Assembly: GCA_934097015.1 (NCBI GenBank) | Contig: CAKONF010000011.1 | Span: 1 to 31,888 of the forward strand | DNA length: 31,888 nucleotides | Source: an uncultured Bacilli bacterium | GTDB taxonomy: Bacteria > Bacillota_I > Bacilli_A > RF39 > UBA660 | Direction: 5' to 3' | Part shown: piece after piece, positions 14,557 to 22,454 of the stretch | Numbering within the stretch: position 1 is the first letter of the stretch | How the letters are laid out: the number at the start of each line of letters is the position of its first letter | Notes under the pieces: generated by a model | The model's database searches: none | Told to the model about the DNA's origin: nothing | Seen by the model: only the letters and a program-made list of their open reading frames with translations | Position numbers and translations under genes: made by a program

Positions 14557-15696
14557 ATGTATAGAAAAACTTATGTAGAAATAGATTGTAAAAAGTTAGA
14601 AAATAATATAAAAGAAATAAAAAATAAATATAATGATTATAAATATTATATTGGTGTTGTGAAAGCTAATTGTTATGGTCATGGTATAGAAAGTATAAAA
14701 TATTTAATAAAAGGTGGAATAAATTATTTAGCAACTTCTAGTTTAGAAGAAGCATTAAAAATAAGAGAATTATATAACGATATTCCAATACTAGTTTTAG
14801 AACCAATACATTATGAAGATATAATAATCGCTAGTAAAAATAATATAGATATTACAATAGATAATAAAGACTTATTTGATAAACTAATAAATAATAGTAT
14901 AAATATTAAGTTTCATATAAAAATAGATAGTGGTATGAATAGATTTGGTTTTAAAGATAAAAATGATGTTAAATATGTATTTGATAATAGTAATAATAGT
15001 GTTAAATTGATTGGTGTATATACTCAACTTTATAGTGGTGCTGGAAATAGTTTAAAAAAAGAATTAGAACAATTTAAAGATTTAACTAGCTTAATTGACT
15101 TAAATAAAATAGATATAGTTCATATAGATAGAAGTTTAACATTAGAACAACATGAAAAAATAGAATTTGCAAATGGTATAAGATTAGGAATATTAATGTA
15201 TGGATTTAATAAATATAGATATCCACTTTCTTGGAAAAGAAAATTATATAATAAAATATTTAGAATAAAAGATAATTATAAAGAATCTATTTTAAATCTT
15301 GATACAGTATTAAAATTTTATGCTGAAGTAATAGAAACTAAAAAAGTTAGTAGTAATGAAATAATAGGTTATGGGGGTATGTATGATAACAATAGTGATG
15401 TTATTGTTGGAATATTACCTTATGGATTTGCAGATTATTTATTTATAAATAAAAGTTATGTTTATATAAATGGTAAAAAATATAATATAGTTGTTAATTA
15501 TATGGATGTAACTAGTGTAATAATAGATGAAAGTGTTAAAGTAGGAGATAAAGTAGAAATATTTGGAGATAATATTAGTATAAGAGAAGCAAGTAGACTA
15601 GCAAATGCTAACGTATATAAAACAATATGTAGTATTACTAATAGAGTTCCAAGAGTTTATGTATATAATGATGAAAGAAAAGAAATAGAATATTAG
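14557..15696 (+). CDS. alr: Alanine-racemase-type (fold III) PLP racemase, divergent
   Basis: This 379-residue protein has the architecture of alanine racemase: an N-terminal TIM barrel with the PLP lysine in 'VVKANCYGHG' (K36), 'KIDSGMNRFGF' (about 127-137), 'NGIRLGILMYGF' (about 206-217), and a C-terminal beta domain with 'IIGYGGMYDNNSDVIVGILP' and 'NYMDVTSVIID'. It departs from normal Alr at several places: 'VVKADAYGHG' reads ANC, the usual 'HxxxSxAD' segment is 'TQLYSGAGNSL', and the 'HxANSxA' block is 'HIDRSLTLEQH'. It may therefore racemise another amino acid, or be a housekeeping Alr that has drifted. It is first in a three-gene operon with 8 bases to the next gene. GGAAGAG precedes the start. 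Confidence 0.8.
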   Translation: MYRKTYVEIDCKKLENNIKEIKNKYNDYKYYIGVVKANCYGHGIESIKYLIKGGINYLATSSLEEALKIRELYNDIPILVLEPIHYEDIIIASKNNIDITIDNKDLFDKLINNSINIKFHIKIDSGMNRFGFKDKNDVKYVFDNSNNSVKLIGVYTQLYSGAGNSLKKELEQFKDLTSLIDLNKIDIVHIDRSLTLEQHEKIEFANGIRLGILMYGFNKYRYPLSWKRKLYNKIFRIKDNYKESILNLDTVLKFYAEVIETKKVSSNEIIGYGGMYDNNSDVIVGILPYGFADYLFINKSYVYINGKKYNIVVNYMDVTSVIIDESVKVGDKVEIFGDNISIREASRLANANVYKTICSITNRVPRVYVYNDERKEIEY

Positions 15697-15704
15697 GTGA
15701 AAAT

Positions 15705-16937
15705 ATGAAAGAATTTAGATGTTTAATAATAGGAAATGATATAAATGCATATTACTTAGCAAGATGTTATCATGAATTTACTGGTAAGAAAGCAGATTTA
15801 ATATCAATAGATATACCAGGACAAAAATCATTTGCGTATACAAGATATACTAAAATATTAAATATAAAATATATAGAAAAATTATGGGATGAAAATATAT
15901 TTTTAAATGCATTAGAAGAATATTATAATTTACATAAAGGAGAAAAAATATTACTTGTTAGTAGTAATGAAACTTATGGAGAGTTCATTGCTAAAAATCA
16001 AAGTAAATTAAAAAAGAAATTTTATTTTAATTATCCTAGTGTAGAATTACAAAGAACATTAGTTAATAAAGAAAATTTTTATAAAACTTATGCTAAAAGT
16101 GTTTTAAATTTACCTAAAACTATATATTTTGATTGTAAATTAGATGATAAAGTTAAGAAAAAAATAAATTTTCCTGTAATAGTTAAACCTGCTAATGTAA
16201 TCTTATTTAAACATATTAATTTTAAGGGTAAGAAAAAAATATATAGACTTAATACTATGGAAGAATTAAATGAAGTAATAGGTTATTTTAAAAATGGTGG
16301 ATATGATGATACATTAATTATTCAAGAATATATTCCTGGAGATGATTCACATTTATTTGATGCAGTAGTTTATGTAGATAAAAATCATGAAGTTAAATTA
16401 ATTTCGTTTGCACAAATAGGATTGCAAGAACATTCATCTAAAATGATAGGTAATGCTGCTGTTTTAATAAATGGCTATTCAGAATTTCCTGGTGTTACAG
16501 ACCAAATAAATAAAATAAAGAAATTTATGGAAAAAATAGAATATCAGGGTTTTGCTGAATTTGATATGAAATATGATGAACGTGATGGAAAATATAAAGT
16601 AATGGAAATTAATGCTAGACAAGGTAGATGTTCTTATTATATTGCTCCATGTGGATTTAATTTAATTGAAATATTATATAAAGATTTAATATTAAAAGAA
16701 GAATTAGATTATCAAATAGTAGAAAATCAACAATTAGAAACGTTTGTACCAAAATATATAGTAAAAAAATATATTACCAACGAAAAATATAAAGAAAAAG
16801 TATTAAGTTTATGGAAAGATAGAGTTAATCCACTTTCTTATAAAAAAGATAATGGCTTCTTACGTAAATTATTATTAATTAAAATTGCTTATAATTATAT
16901 AGTAGCGTATAAGGAATCAAACTGGGATTGGAAGTGA
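15705..16937 (+). CDS. ATP-grasp carboxylate-amine ligase (D-aspartate-ligase-like)
   Basis: This 410-residue ATP-grasp enzyme has an N-terminal Rossmann-like preATP domain starting 'CLIIGNDINAYYLARCYHEF'. It then shows 'INFPVIVKPAN' (about 154-164), 'LIIQEYIPGDDSHLFDAVVY' (about 204-223) and the metal-binding 'FAEFDMKYDERDGKYKVMEI' with NARQGR (about 284-310). ATP-grasp ligases join a carboxylate to an amine via acyl-phosphate. Pattern and length resemble the group that includes the D-aspartate ligase of Enterococcus, which adds D-Asp to the peptidoglycan precursor. It sits between a racemase and a glutamine amidotransferase with gaps of 8 and 4 bases. The substrate is inferred from context, not proven. 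Confidence 0.7.
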   Translation: MKEFRCLIIGNDINAYYLARCYHEFTGKKADLISIDIPGQKSFAYTRYTKILNIKYIEKLWDENIFLNALEEYYNLHKGEKILLVSSNETYGEFIAKNQSKLKKKFYFNYPSVELQRTLVNKENFYKTYAKSVLNLPKTIYFDCKLDDKVKKKINFPVIVKPANVILFKHINFKGKKKIYRLNTMEELNEVIGYFKNGGYDDTLIIQEYIPGDDSHLFDAVVYVDKNHEVKLISFAQIGLQEHSSKMIGNAAVLINGYSEFPGVTDQINKIKKFMEKIEYQGFAEFDMKYDERDGKYKVMEINARQGRCSYYIAPCGFNLIEILYKDLILKEELDYQIVENQQLETFVPKYIVKKYITNEKYKEKVLSLWKDRVNPLSYKKDNGFLRKLLLIKIAYNYIVAYKESNWDWK

Positions 16938-16941
16938 TATA

Positions 16942-18777
16942 ATGTGTGGATTTTGTGGATTTAGTGATAAAAGAAGTGTAAATGATAAAAAGAAAATAAT
17001 AAAAGATATGTCTGATAGAATTATTCATAGAGGACCAGATAGTGATGGATATTATGTAGATAAAAATATTGCTATGGGTTTTAGAAGACTATCCATAATT
17101 GATTTAAAAGGTGGTAATCAACCATTATATAATGAAGATAAAAGTGTAGTAGTTATGTTTAATGGTGAAATATATAACTTCATGGAATTAAGAAGTGATT
17201 TAGAAAAATTAAATCATAAATTTAAAACTAATAGTGATACTGAAGTAATTGTACATGGATATGAAGAATATGGAACAAATATATTTAATAAATTGCGTGG
17301 TATGTTTGGAATAATAATATATGATAAAAATAAAAATATATTAGTTGGTGCTAGAGATTACTTTGGTATAAAACCATTCTATTATTATAATAATGATAAT
17401 TTATTTATGGTAGGTAGTGAAATTAAATCTTTCTTATCTCATCCTGATTTTAAAAAAGAGTTGAATAATAAAGTATTAGGAATGTATTTATCTTATGGTA
17501 CTAATCATTTAGAAGAAACATTCTTTAAATATACTAAAAAATTAAAACCAGGACATTATTTAATTTATAAAGATGGTAAAGTTAGTACACATGCTTATCA
17601 TAAATTAGAATATAATAAAGTTAATAACAGCTACGAATATTATGAAAAATTAGTAGAAGAAACATTAGAAAGTTCAATTAAATATCATCAAATAAGTGAT
17701 GTTGAAGTAGGTTCGTACCTTAGTGGTGGAGTAGATTCATCATATGTTGTTAGTATGGCTAAACCTAACAAGACATTTACTGTTGGATTTAAAGGTAAAG
17801 GGTTTAGTGAAATAGATTATGCTAAAAGTTTATCAGATCATTTTAATGTAAAACATTATAGTAAAGTAATTAGTGGAGATGAATTTTTTGATATATTACC
17901 AACAGTACAATATCATTGTGATGAACCTAGTGCTAACGTTAGTACAGTTCCATTATATTTCTTAAGCAAACTTGCTAGAAGTCAAGTTAAAGTTGTCTTA
18001 TCTGGTGAAGGTGCTGACGAGATGTTTGGTGGATATAATGAATACAATGATTCACTAGGTGAAAAATTATATTTATCTTTACCATTATTTATTAGAAGTG
18101 GAATATCACATATAATAAAACCATTACCATATTTTAAAGGTAAACATACATTAGAAAAATATGGAAAAGATATTAGTAAAAGATATTATAATAAAACAGA
18201 AATGTTTTTAAATGATGAAATAAAAGATATATTAAATGAAGATTATATACCAGATATTACTCCTTATGATTTATGTAAAACATATCATGATGAGACTAAG
18301 GGAGAAAATGATGTACTTAGAAAAATGTATATAGATCTTAACTTTTGGCTTCCTAATGATATACTTTTAAAAGCAGATAAAATGTCTATGGCAAATAGTG
18401 TAGAATTACGTGTACCATTTTTAGATAAAGAAGTATGGAATATATCTAAAAAACTTCCTACAAAATATATGGTACATGATAATCAAACTAAATATATATT
18501 TAGACAAATTGCAAATAAAGTTATTCCAACAGAATGGGCAAAAAGAAAAAAATTAGGTTTCCCAGTACCATTTGGTAATTGGATTATGGAAGAAAAATAT
18601 TATAAAAAAGTAAAAGATATGTTTAATAAAGATTTTGTTAGTACATTTTTTAATAAAGATAAAATAAACGAAATGTTAGATAATCATTATAATAATGTAT
18701 TACGTAATGGTAAAAAAATATATACTATATATTCATTCTTAATATGGTATGAAAGATTCTTTATAACAGAAAAATAA
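16942..18777 (+). CDS. asnB: Asparagine-synthase-family glutamine amidotransferase (AsnB/AsnH type)
   Basis: This 611-residue protein has two domains. The N-terminal class II glutaminase starts MCGFCGF, with Cys2 as nucleophile, and has 'RIIHRGPDSDGYY', 'RRLSIIDL' and 'MFNGEIYN'. The C-terminal synthetase domain has the pyrophosphatase loop 'YLSGGVDSSYVVSMA' (about 256-270), 'SGEGADEMFGGYNEYN' and 'LRVPFLDKEVW'. It uses glutamine ammonia and ATP to amidate an aspartate carboxyl group. It may make free Asn, but its place after a racemase and an ATP-grasp ligase fits the AsnH subtype that amidates D-Asp in peptidoglycan cross-bridges of lactic acid bacteria. Sequence alone does not separate these. 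A terminator follows immediately. Confidence 0.85.
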   Translation: MCGFCGFSDKRSVNDKKKIIKDMSDRIIHRGPDSDGYYVDKNIAMGFRRLSIIDLKGGNQPLYNEDKSVVVMFNGEIYNFMELRSDLEKLNHKFKTNSDTEVIVHGYEEYGTNIFNKLRGMFGIIIYDKNKNILVGARDYFGIKPFYYYNNDNLFMVGSEIKSFLSHPDFKKELNNKVLGMYLSYGTNHLEETFFKYTKKLKPGHYLIYKDGKVSTHAYHKLEYNKVNNSYEYYEKLVEETLESSIKYHQISDVEVGSYLSGGVDSSYVVSMAKPNKTFTVGFKGKGFSEIDYAKSLSDHFNVKHYSKVISGDEFFDILPTVQYHCDEPSANVSTVPLYFLSKLARSQVKVVLSGEGADEMFGGYNEYNDSLGEKLYLSLPLFIRSGISHIIKPLPYFKGKHTLEKYGKDISKRYYNKTEMFLNDEIKDILNEDYIPDITPYDLCKTYHDETKGENDVLRKMYIDLNFWLPNDILLKADKMSMANSVELRVPFLDKEVWNISKKLPTKYMVHDNQTKYIFRQIANKVIPTEWAKRKKLGFPVPFGNWIMEEKYYKKVKDMFNKDFVSTFFNKDKINEMLDNHYNNVLRNGKKIYTIYSFLIWYERFFITEK

Positions 18778-18799
18778 TCTACGTTTTGTAGATTTTTTT
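18777..18799 (+). terminator. Intrinsic terminator after asnB
   Basis: The stem ATCTAC (18777-18782) / GTAGAT (18788-18793) with loop GTTTT is followed by Ts to 18799. It starts in the stop codon. Confidence 0.8.
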
Positions 18800-18846
18800 C
18801 ATATATAAAAAAACATAAGTATTATATTAATACTATGTTATTTATA

Positions 18847-20487
18847 TTAATTAGATATTTTTAAATGTAATTTATTTTTAATTTTATTAATAAATTCTTT
18901 ACCAAATACTTCATTAATAACATTTAATTTATAAGTAATAAATATATATATTATTGCACCTATTATAGAATTAATTATAGTAGTTATGATTGCACCACTT
19001 CTAGTATATAAATCAAATGGTAAAACTTTATTTAATGTAAATAATACCATAAACATAATTATAACTGCAAATAACATTTTATATGTTAAGTTAATAGTGC
19101 TTTTAAATTTTAAACCTTTACTTTCTTTCTTTAAATAATATATACTAACACCTATACTTAAAAAGTATCCTACACAAGTTGCTATAATACTACCTATAAA
19201 ACTTTCAATACCTATATATTTACATAAATACATCATTGGAACATCAAGTATACCATTTGTCACAAAACCTAATATAACAGATAAATATACAGCTTTAAAT
19301 TTATTCATTGATTGTAGCATTGTAGATGTAGATATATTAATATTAACTAATAGTGCTGTAAAAATATTTATACTTAGTATTAATCCTCCATATTTATTTG
19401 TATTATAAAATATAGTCCAAATTGGAGTAGATAAAATACTTATTCCAACAGTCATTGGTATAGAAGTATAAAGTATAATTTGTAAAGCTTTATTTATTTT
19501 TAAATTAACATTTTTATAATCTTTTTTTACATAACTAGATACTATATTAGGTATTAAACTCATTGTCATACCTAATACTATAGAATTAATAATCATAGAT
19601 ATTTTAGGACACCATGTTGATATACTAGACGTAATAAATTCTACATCACTAGCACTATATCCTAAATGTTGTATTGTTCTACTAACTAGTATCATATCAG
19701 TAGAAGAATATACGTTAGTTATTAAGTTTATAATAATTATTGGTATAGAATAACTAGCAATTTTTTTAATAATTTCTATATTTGTAATAGAATCTTTTTT
19801 ATACTCATTATCTAAATGTAAGTCTTTCTTATTATGTTTTATTTTTATTAATAGGTATAAATCAGCTGCTAAAGCTCCAAAGAATGCACCGAGTAATGAT
19901 ATTCCAACAGCAAGTGTTAATGTTCCATTAAATACTTTATATATTAAATATGACCCAAGTAGCATAATTGCTATTCTAACAACTTGTTCTATTAATTGAC
20001 TAACACTAGATGGTGTCATTATTTTATGCCCTTGTAAATATCCTTTAGTAATACTTAAAAATGGTACAACTAATATAGACACTGAAACACATCTTATAAC
20101 GAATGAAATATCATTTATAGTATTTCCACCAGTCATATCTCCAATTATTAAATGTGCTATTGGCTTTGCAAATATAAATAATAACATAAAAGATAATATA
20201 GATAATAAACTAATTATTTTTTTAGATATTTTATATGTTCTTGTTTTTGCTTCTAAATATCCTAGTGTTTCATATTCACTAATTAATTTACTAATAGCAT
20301 TTGGTATACCAGCACTAGATATACTTAAGAAAATTAAATATATGTTATATGCATAGCTATAAAGTGCTGCACCGCGAGATCCTACTATTGAATAAAATGG
20401 AACAACATATAACATACCTAATATTTTTACTAAAAAAATAAATACAGTAGCTATAACAGTTCCTTCTACAAAACTATTTTTTTTCAT
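18847..20487 (-). CDS. MurJ/SpoVB-type lipid flippase (YtgP-like)
   Basis: This 546-residue protein of the MOP (MATE/PST/MVF) superfamily has about 14 transmembrane helices. The N-terminal 'LVKILGMLYVVPFYSIVGSR' and 'SSAGIPNAISKLISEYETLG', and the central 'TKGYLQGHKIMTPSSVSQLI' followed by EQVVRI, match the Bacillus SpoVB/YtgP group. That group contains the lipid II flippase YtgP (MurJ) and the sporulation paralogue SpoVB. Length (YtgP about 544) favours the YtgP type. AAGGAATG lies just upstream of the start on the minus strand. It is transcribed towards asnB. A lipid II flippase next to a possible cross-bridge operon is functionally coherent, though the genes are not co-transcribed. Confidence 0.85.
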   Translation of the reverse strand: MKKNSFVEGTVIATVFIFLVKILGMLYVVPFYSIVGSRGAALYSYAYNIYLIFLSISSAGIPNAISKLISEYETLGYLEAKTRTYKISKKIISLLSILSFMLLFIFAKPIAHLIIGDMTGGNTINDISFVIRCVSVSILVVPFLSITKGYLQGHKIMTPSSVSQLIEQVVRIAIMLLGSYLIYKVFNGTLTLAVGISLLGAFFGALAADLYLLIKIKHNKKDLHLDNEYKKDSITNIEIIKKIASYSIPIIIINLITNVYSSTDMILVSRTIQHLGYSASDVEFITSSISTWCPKISMIINSIVLGMTMSLIPNIVSSYVKKDYKNVNLKINKALQIILYTSIPMTVGISILSTPIWTIFYNTNKYGGLILSINIFTALLVNINISTSTMLQSMNKFKAVYLSVILGFVTNGILDVPMMYLCKYIGIESFIGSIIATCVGYFLSIGVSIYYLKKESKGLKFKSTINLTYKMLFAVIIMFMVLFTLNKVLPFDLYTRSGAIITTIINSIIGAIIYIFITYKLNVINEVFGKEFINKIKNKLHLKISN

Positions 20488-20596
20488 TTAATCATTCCTT
20501 ACATAAGAAAATTATATAATATTTATTAATATTTTTCATTATTTATCTTTATTTTATACATTTTATATACAAATAAAATATTTGACAAAATTAATA

Positions 20597-20625
20597 TTGA
20601 TATAAATAAAGGAATATATTATACT
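20597..20625 (+). promoter_or_regulatory. Promoter of the P-loop protein gene
   Basis: TTGATA (20597-20602), a 17-base spacer and TATACT (20620-20625) form a near-consensus promoter. A further TTGACA at 20582-20587 has no -10 at suitable distance. Confidence 0.6.
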
Positions 20626-20649
20626 AACGTTTATAAGGAAGTGTTAGAT

Positions 20650-21450
20650 TTGAAGAAAAATATTTTTAAAATTAATCAAATTAGCATACCATATGAAATA
20701 TATACATATTGTATAAATGACAATTTATTTAGGACTACATTTGTATTTTATACAAGTAATATACCAACTTCTTATCATAAGTATTTAAAAATTATTATAA
20801 ATGGATTTAGTATAAATACTTTTTATAGTTCTAAATATTCTAATAACAATACATTTGATAGTAAATACAACAATGAAATAGTTATTGTGTATGATGATAA
20901 TTTTGATTTAAAAAATAATATAGATTTGGAATATGATTTTAATTATATAAAAAAAAGATTTATTAAAAATAGCAATAACTTAAAATTTAGTGATAAATCT
21001 ATTATAGTTAGTGATGACTTTTTAAATATGAATTTTAATGACGAAGAAACGAATCAAAATTTATTAATAAAAAGATTTAATTTAATTAGTGGATTAAATG
21101 GTACTGGTAAAACTATGTATTTAAAAATACTTTCTAGTTTATTTGAAAGTAATTTATATGATATAATGAGAAACATTTATAACAATAATAAAAAAATAGG
21201 TTCTAGTGAAAAAGTGTTATATGAAATAGATAAATTATTATTTTCGGAGATAAATAATTATGATAATTTTTTACTTTTAATTGATAATATTCCATGGCAT
21301 TTGTTAGATAATAAAAATAAAATTAATGTAATTGATAAATTATTTGAATACTCTATGGATGAGAAACCTATATATATTACCTCTGTAGATAACGATATTA
21401 AAACTTTAACAAAAAGAAGAACATATAATCCTAATTTTATAGATTTATAA
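20650..21450 (+). CDS. Orphan P-loop ATPase of unknown function
   Basis: I place the start at TTG 20650, giving 'MKKNIFKINQ' and about 266 residues. AAGGAAGTG (20635-20643) is at the right distance for it but overlaps the GTG at 20641. The N-terminal part (about 1-140) is Asn/Ser/Tyr-rich with no recognised fold. A Walker A loop 'LISGLNGTGKTMYLKILSSL' follows (G-x4-GKT near residue 150), then a Walker B-like 'NFLLLIDNIPWHLLD' and 'KPIYITSVDND', which resemble the D-loop and switch end of ABC/SMC-type ATPases. No ABC signature is seen between them and the Walker B Glu is replaced by Asn, so ATP hydrolysis may be weak. It stands alone with its own promoter. Confidence 0.65.
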   Translation: MKKNIFKINQISIPYEIYTYCINDNLFRTTFVFYTSNIPTSYHKYLKIIINGFSINTFYSSKYSNNNTFDSKYNNEIVIVYDDNFDLKNNIDLEYDFNYIKKRFIKNSNNLKFSDKSIIVSDDFLNMNFNDEETNQNLLIKRFNLISGLNGTGKTMYLKILSSLFESNLYDIMRNIYNNNKKIGSSEKVLYEIDKLLFSEINNYDNFLLLIDNIPWHLLDNKNKINVIDKLFEYSMDEKPIYITSVDNDIKTLTKRRTYNPNFIDL

Positions 21451-21536
21451 ATAGATAGGTTAATAGTAAGCAAGAATTACTTATGTAAAAAATGATGGAT
21501 TAATATTAATTTTTTTGTTCTTATTAATAAAAATTA

Positions 21537-21566
21537 TTGATTTCTACTTTACTAATGTTTTATAAT
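21537..21566 (+). promoter_or_regulatory. Promoter of the thioredoxin-like gene
   Basis: TTGATT (21537-21542), an 18-base spacer and TATAAT (21561-21566) lie 28 bases before the start codon at 21595. Confidence 0.65.
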
Positions 21567-21594
21567 ATTTATTGGTATTAGAAAGAGAGCAGTT

Positions 21595-22155
21595 ATGGAA
21601 AAAGATTTATTAAACAAAATTTATAAGTTAGGAAAATGTATATTATTAATGCTATTATTAATTTTAATTGTATTAGTTGTTGGGGTTTCTAAAATGTATA
21701 CATCAAATAATAATGGTGAAAATGCTAGCAATGAAACTGAATATAATACTGATTATGATGTATCTATGTTTAAAGAAATAAATGCAAGTGACTTAAAAAA
21801 TGAAACAAAAGGTAAATTAAGTGTAGTTTATATTGGACGTTCTACTTGTGGATGGTGTAGTGCTTTCTTACCAAACTTATGGGATGCTCAAGAAAAATAT
21901 GGATATATTACATTATATATTGATATAGCAAAAATAATGGATTTTGAAAATGGCGGAATAACAGACCAATCATCTTATGATATTATGACAAAATTAACTG
22001 GTAAAGGTTATGAAGATTATGTTGAAAAGAATTTTGGCTCTACACCAATGATATTAATTATGAAAGATAACAAAATAGTTGGTGCTCAAACTGGATATTC
22101 TGAATATGATGAATTTGAAAAATTGTTAAATAATTCTGGAATTAATAAAGATTAA
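21595..22155 (+). CDS. Membrane-anchored thioredoxin-fold protein
   Basis: This 186-residue protein has a single N-terminal transmembrane helix (about 14-32), an Asn/Glu-rich linker and an extracytoplasmic thioredoxin domain. The redox motif is CGWC (C85, C88) in 'VVYIGRSTCGWCSAFLPNLW', and the cis-proline loop is 'FGSTPMILIM' (about 143-152). An insertion with 'GGITDQSSYDIMTKLTGKGY' lies between them. The family acts in disulfide exchange or redox signalling outside the cell. The partner is unknown; the preceding and following genes give no clue. It has its own promoter and terminator, so it is likely monocistronic. Confidence 0.8.
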   Translation: MEKDLLNKIYKLGKCILLMLLLILIVLVVGVSKMYTSNNNGENASNETEYNTDYDVSMFKEINASDLKNETKGKLSVVYIGRSTCGWCSAFLPNLWDAQEKYGYITLYIDIAKIMDFENGGITDQSSYDIMTKLTGKGYEDYVEKNFGSTPMILIMKDNKIVGAQTGYSEYDEFEKLLNNSGINKD

Positions 22156-22162
22156 ATTATTA

Positions 22163-22219
22163 AAAAATCGTACTAAAAATAAACAGATTTTAATAAACTG
22201 TATAGTACGATTTTTATTA
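22163..22219 (+). terminator. Intrinsic terminator after the thioredoxin-like gene
   Basis: A perfect 13-bp stem AAAAATCGTACTA (22163-22175) / TAGTACGATTTTT (22203-22215) has a 27-base loop that contains a smaller ACAG/CTGT pairing. Its symmetry means it could also stop minus-strand transcription. Confidence 0.75.
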
Positions 22220-22264
22220 TTTGTAAATTCGACAAAAAAAGATAAAAAAAGTATAAAAAAACTA

Positions 22265-22293
22265 TTGAACTTATAAAAAACAAGTGCTATATT
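22265..22293 (+). promoter_or_regulatory. Promoter of the ABC transporter gene
   Basis: TTGAAC (22265-22270), a 17-base spacer and TATATT (22288-22293) with TGC before the -10 form a strong promoter with a leader of about 155 bases. It resembles the promoter at 25940-25968, including the downstream ACTGTA. Confidence 0.65.
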
Positions 22294-22356
22294 TTAAACA
22301 CTGTATTTAATTTGGAAATGATCGAAATGTTTTTGAGAGAAGATGAATTACAATTG

Positions 22357-22382
22357 TTTTATCAAATGTTATTTTGATAAAA
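22357..22382 (+). repeat. Perfect inverted repeat in the ABC transporter leader
   Basis: TTTTATCAAA (22357-22366) and TTTGATAAAA (22373-22382) are separated by 6 bases. It may be an operator or an RNA hairpin. The same decamer TTTTATCAAA recurs at 26002-26011 in the leader of another gene. Confidence 0.5.
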
Positions 22383-22454
22383 GATAATAACTTTATAGTA
22401 TTAAAAAAGATGATACACAATTATTTATAAATTATAATATAAGGAGGAATAATA

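Noticed and set aside
22318..22377. 19-codon frame in the ABC transporter leader
   Set aside because: No ribosome binding site is placed before its ATG and the frame largely coincides with the inverted repeat.
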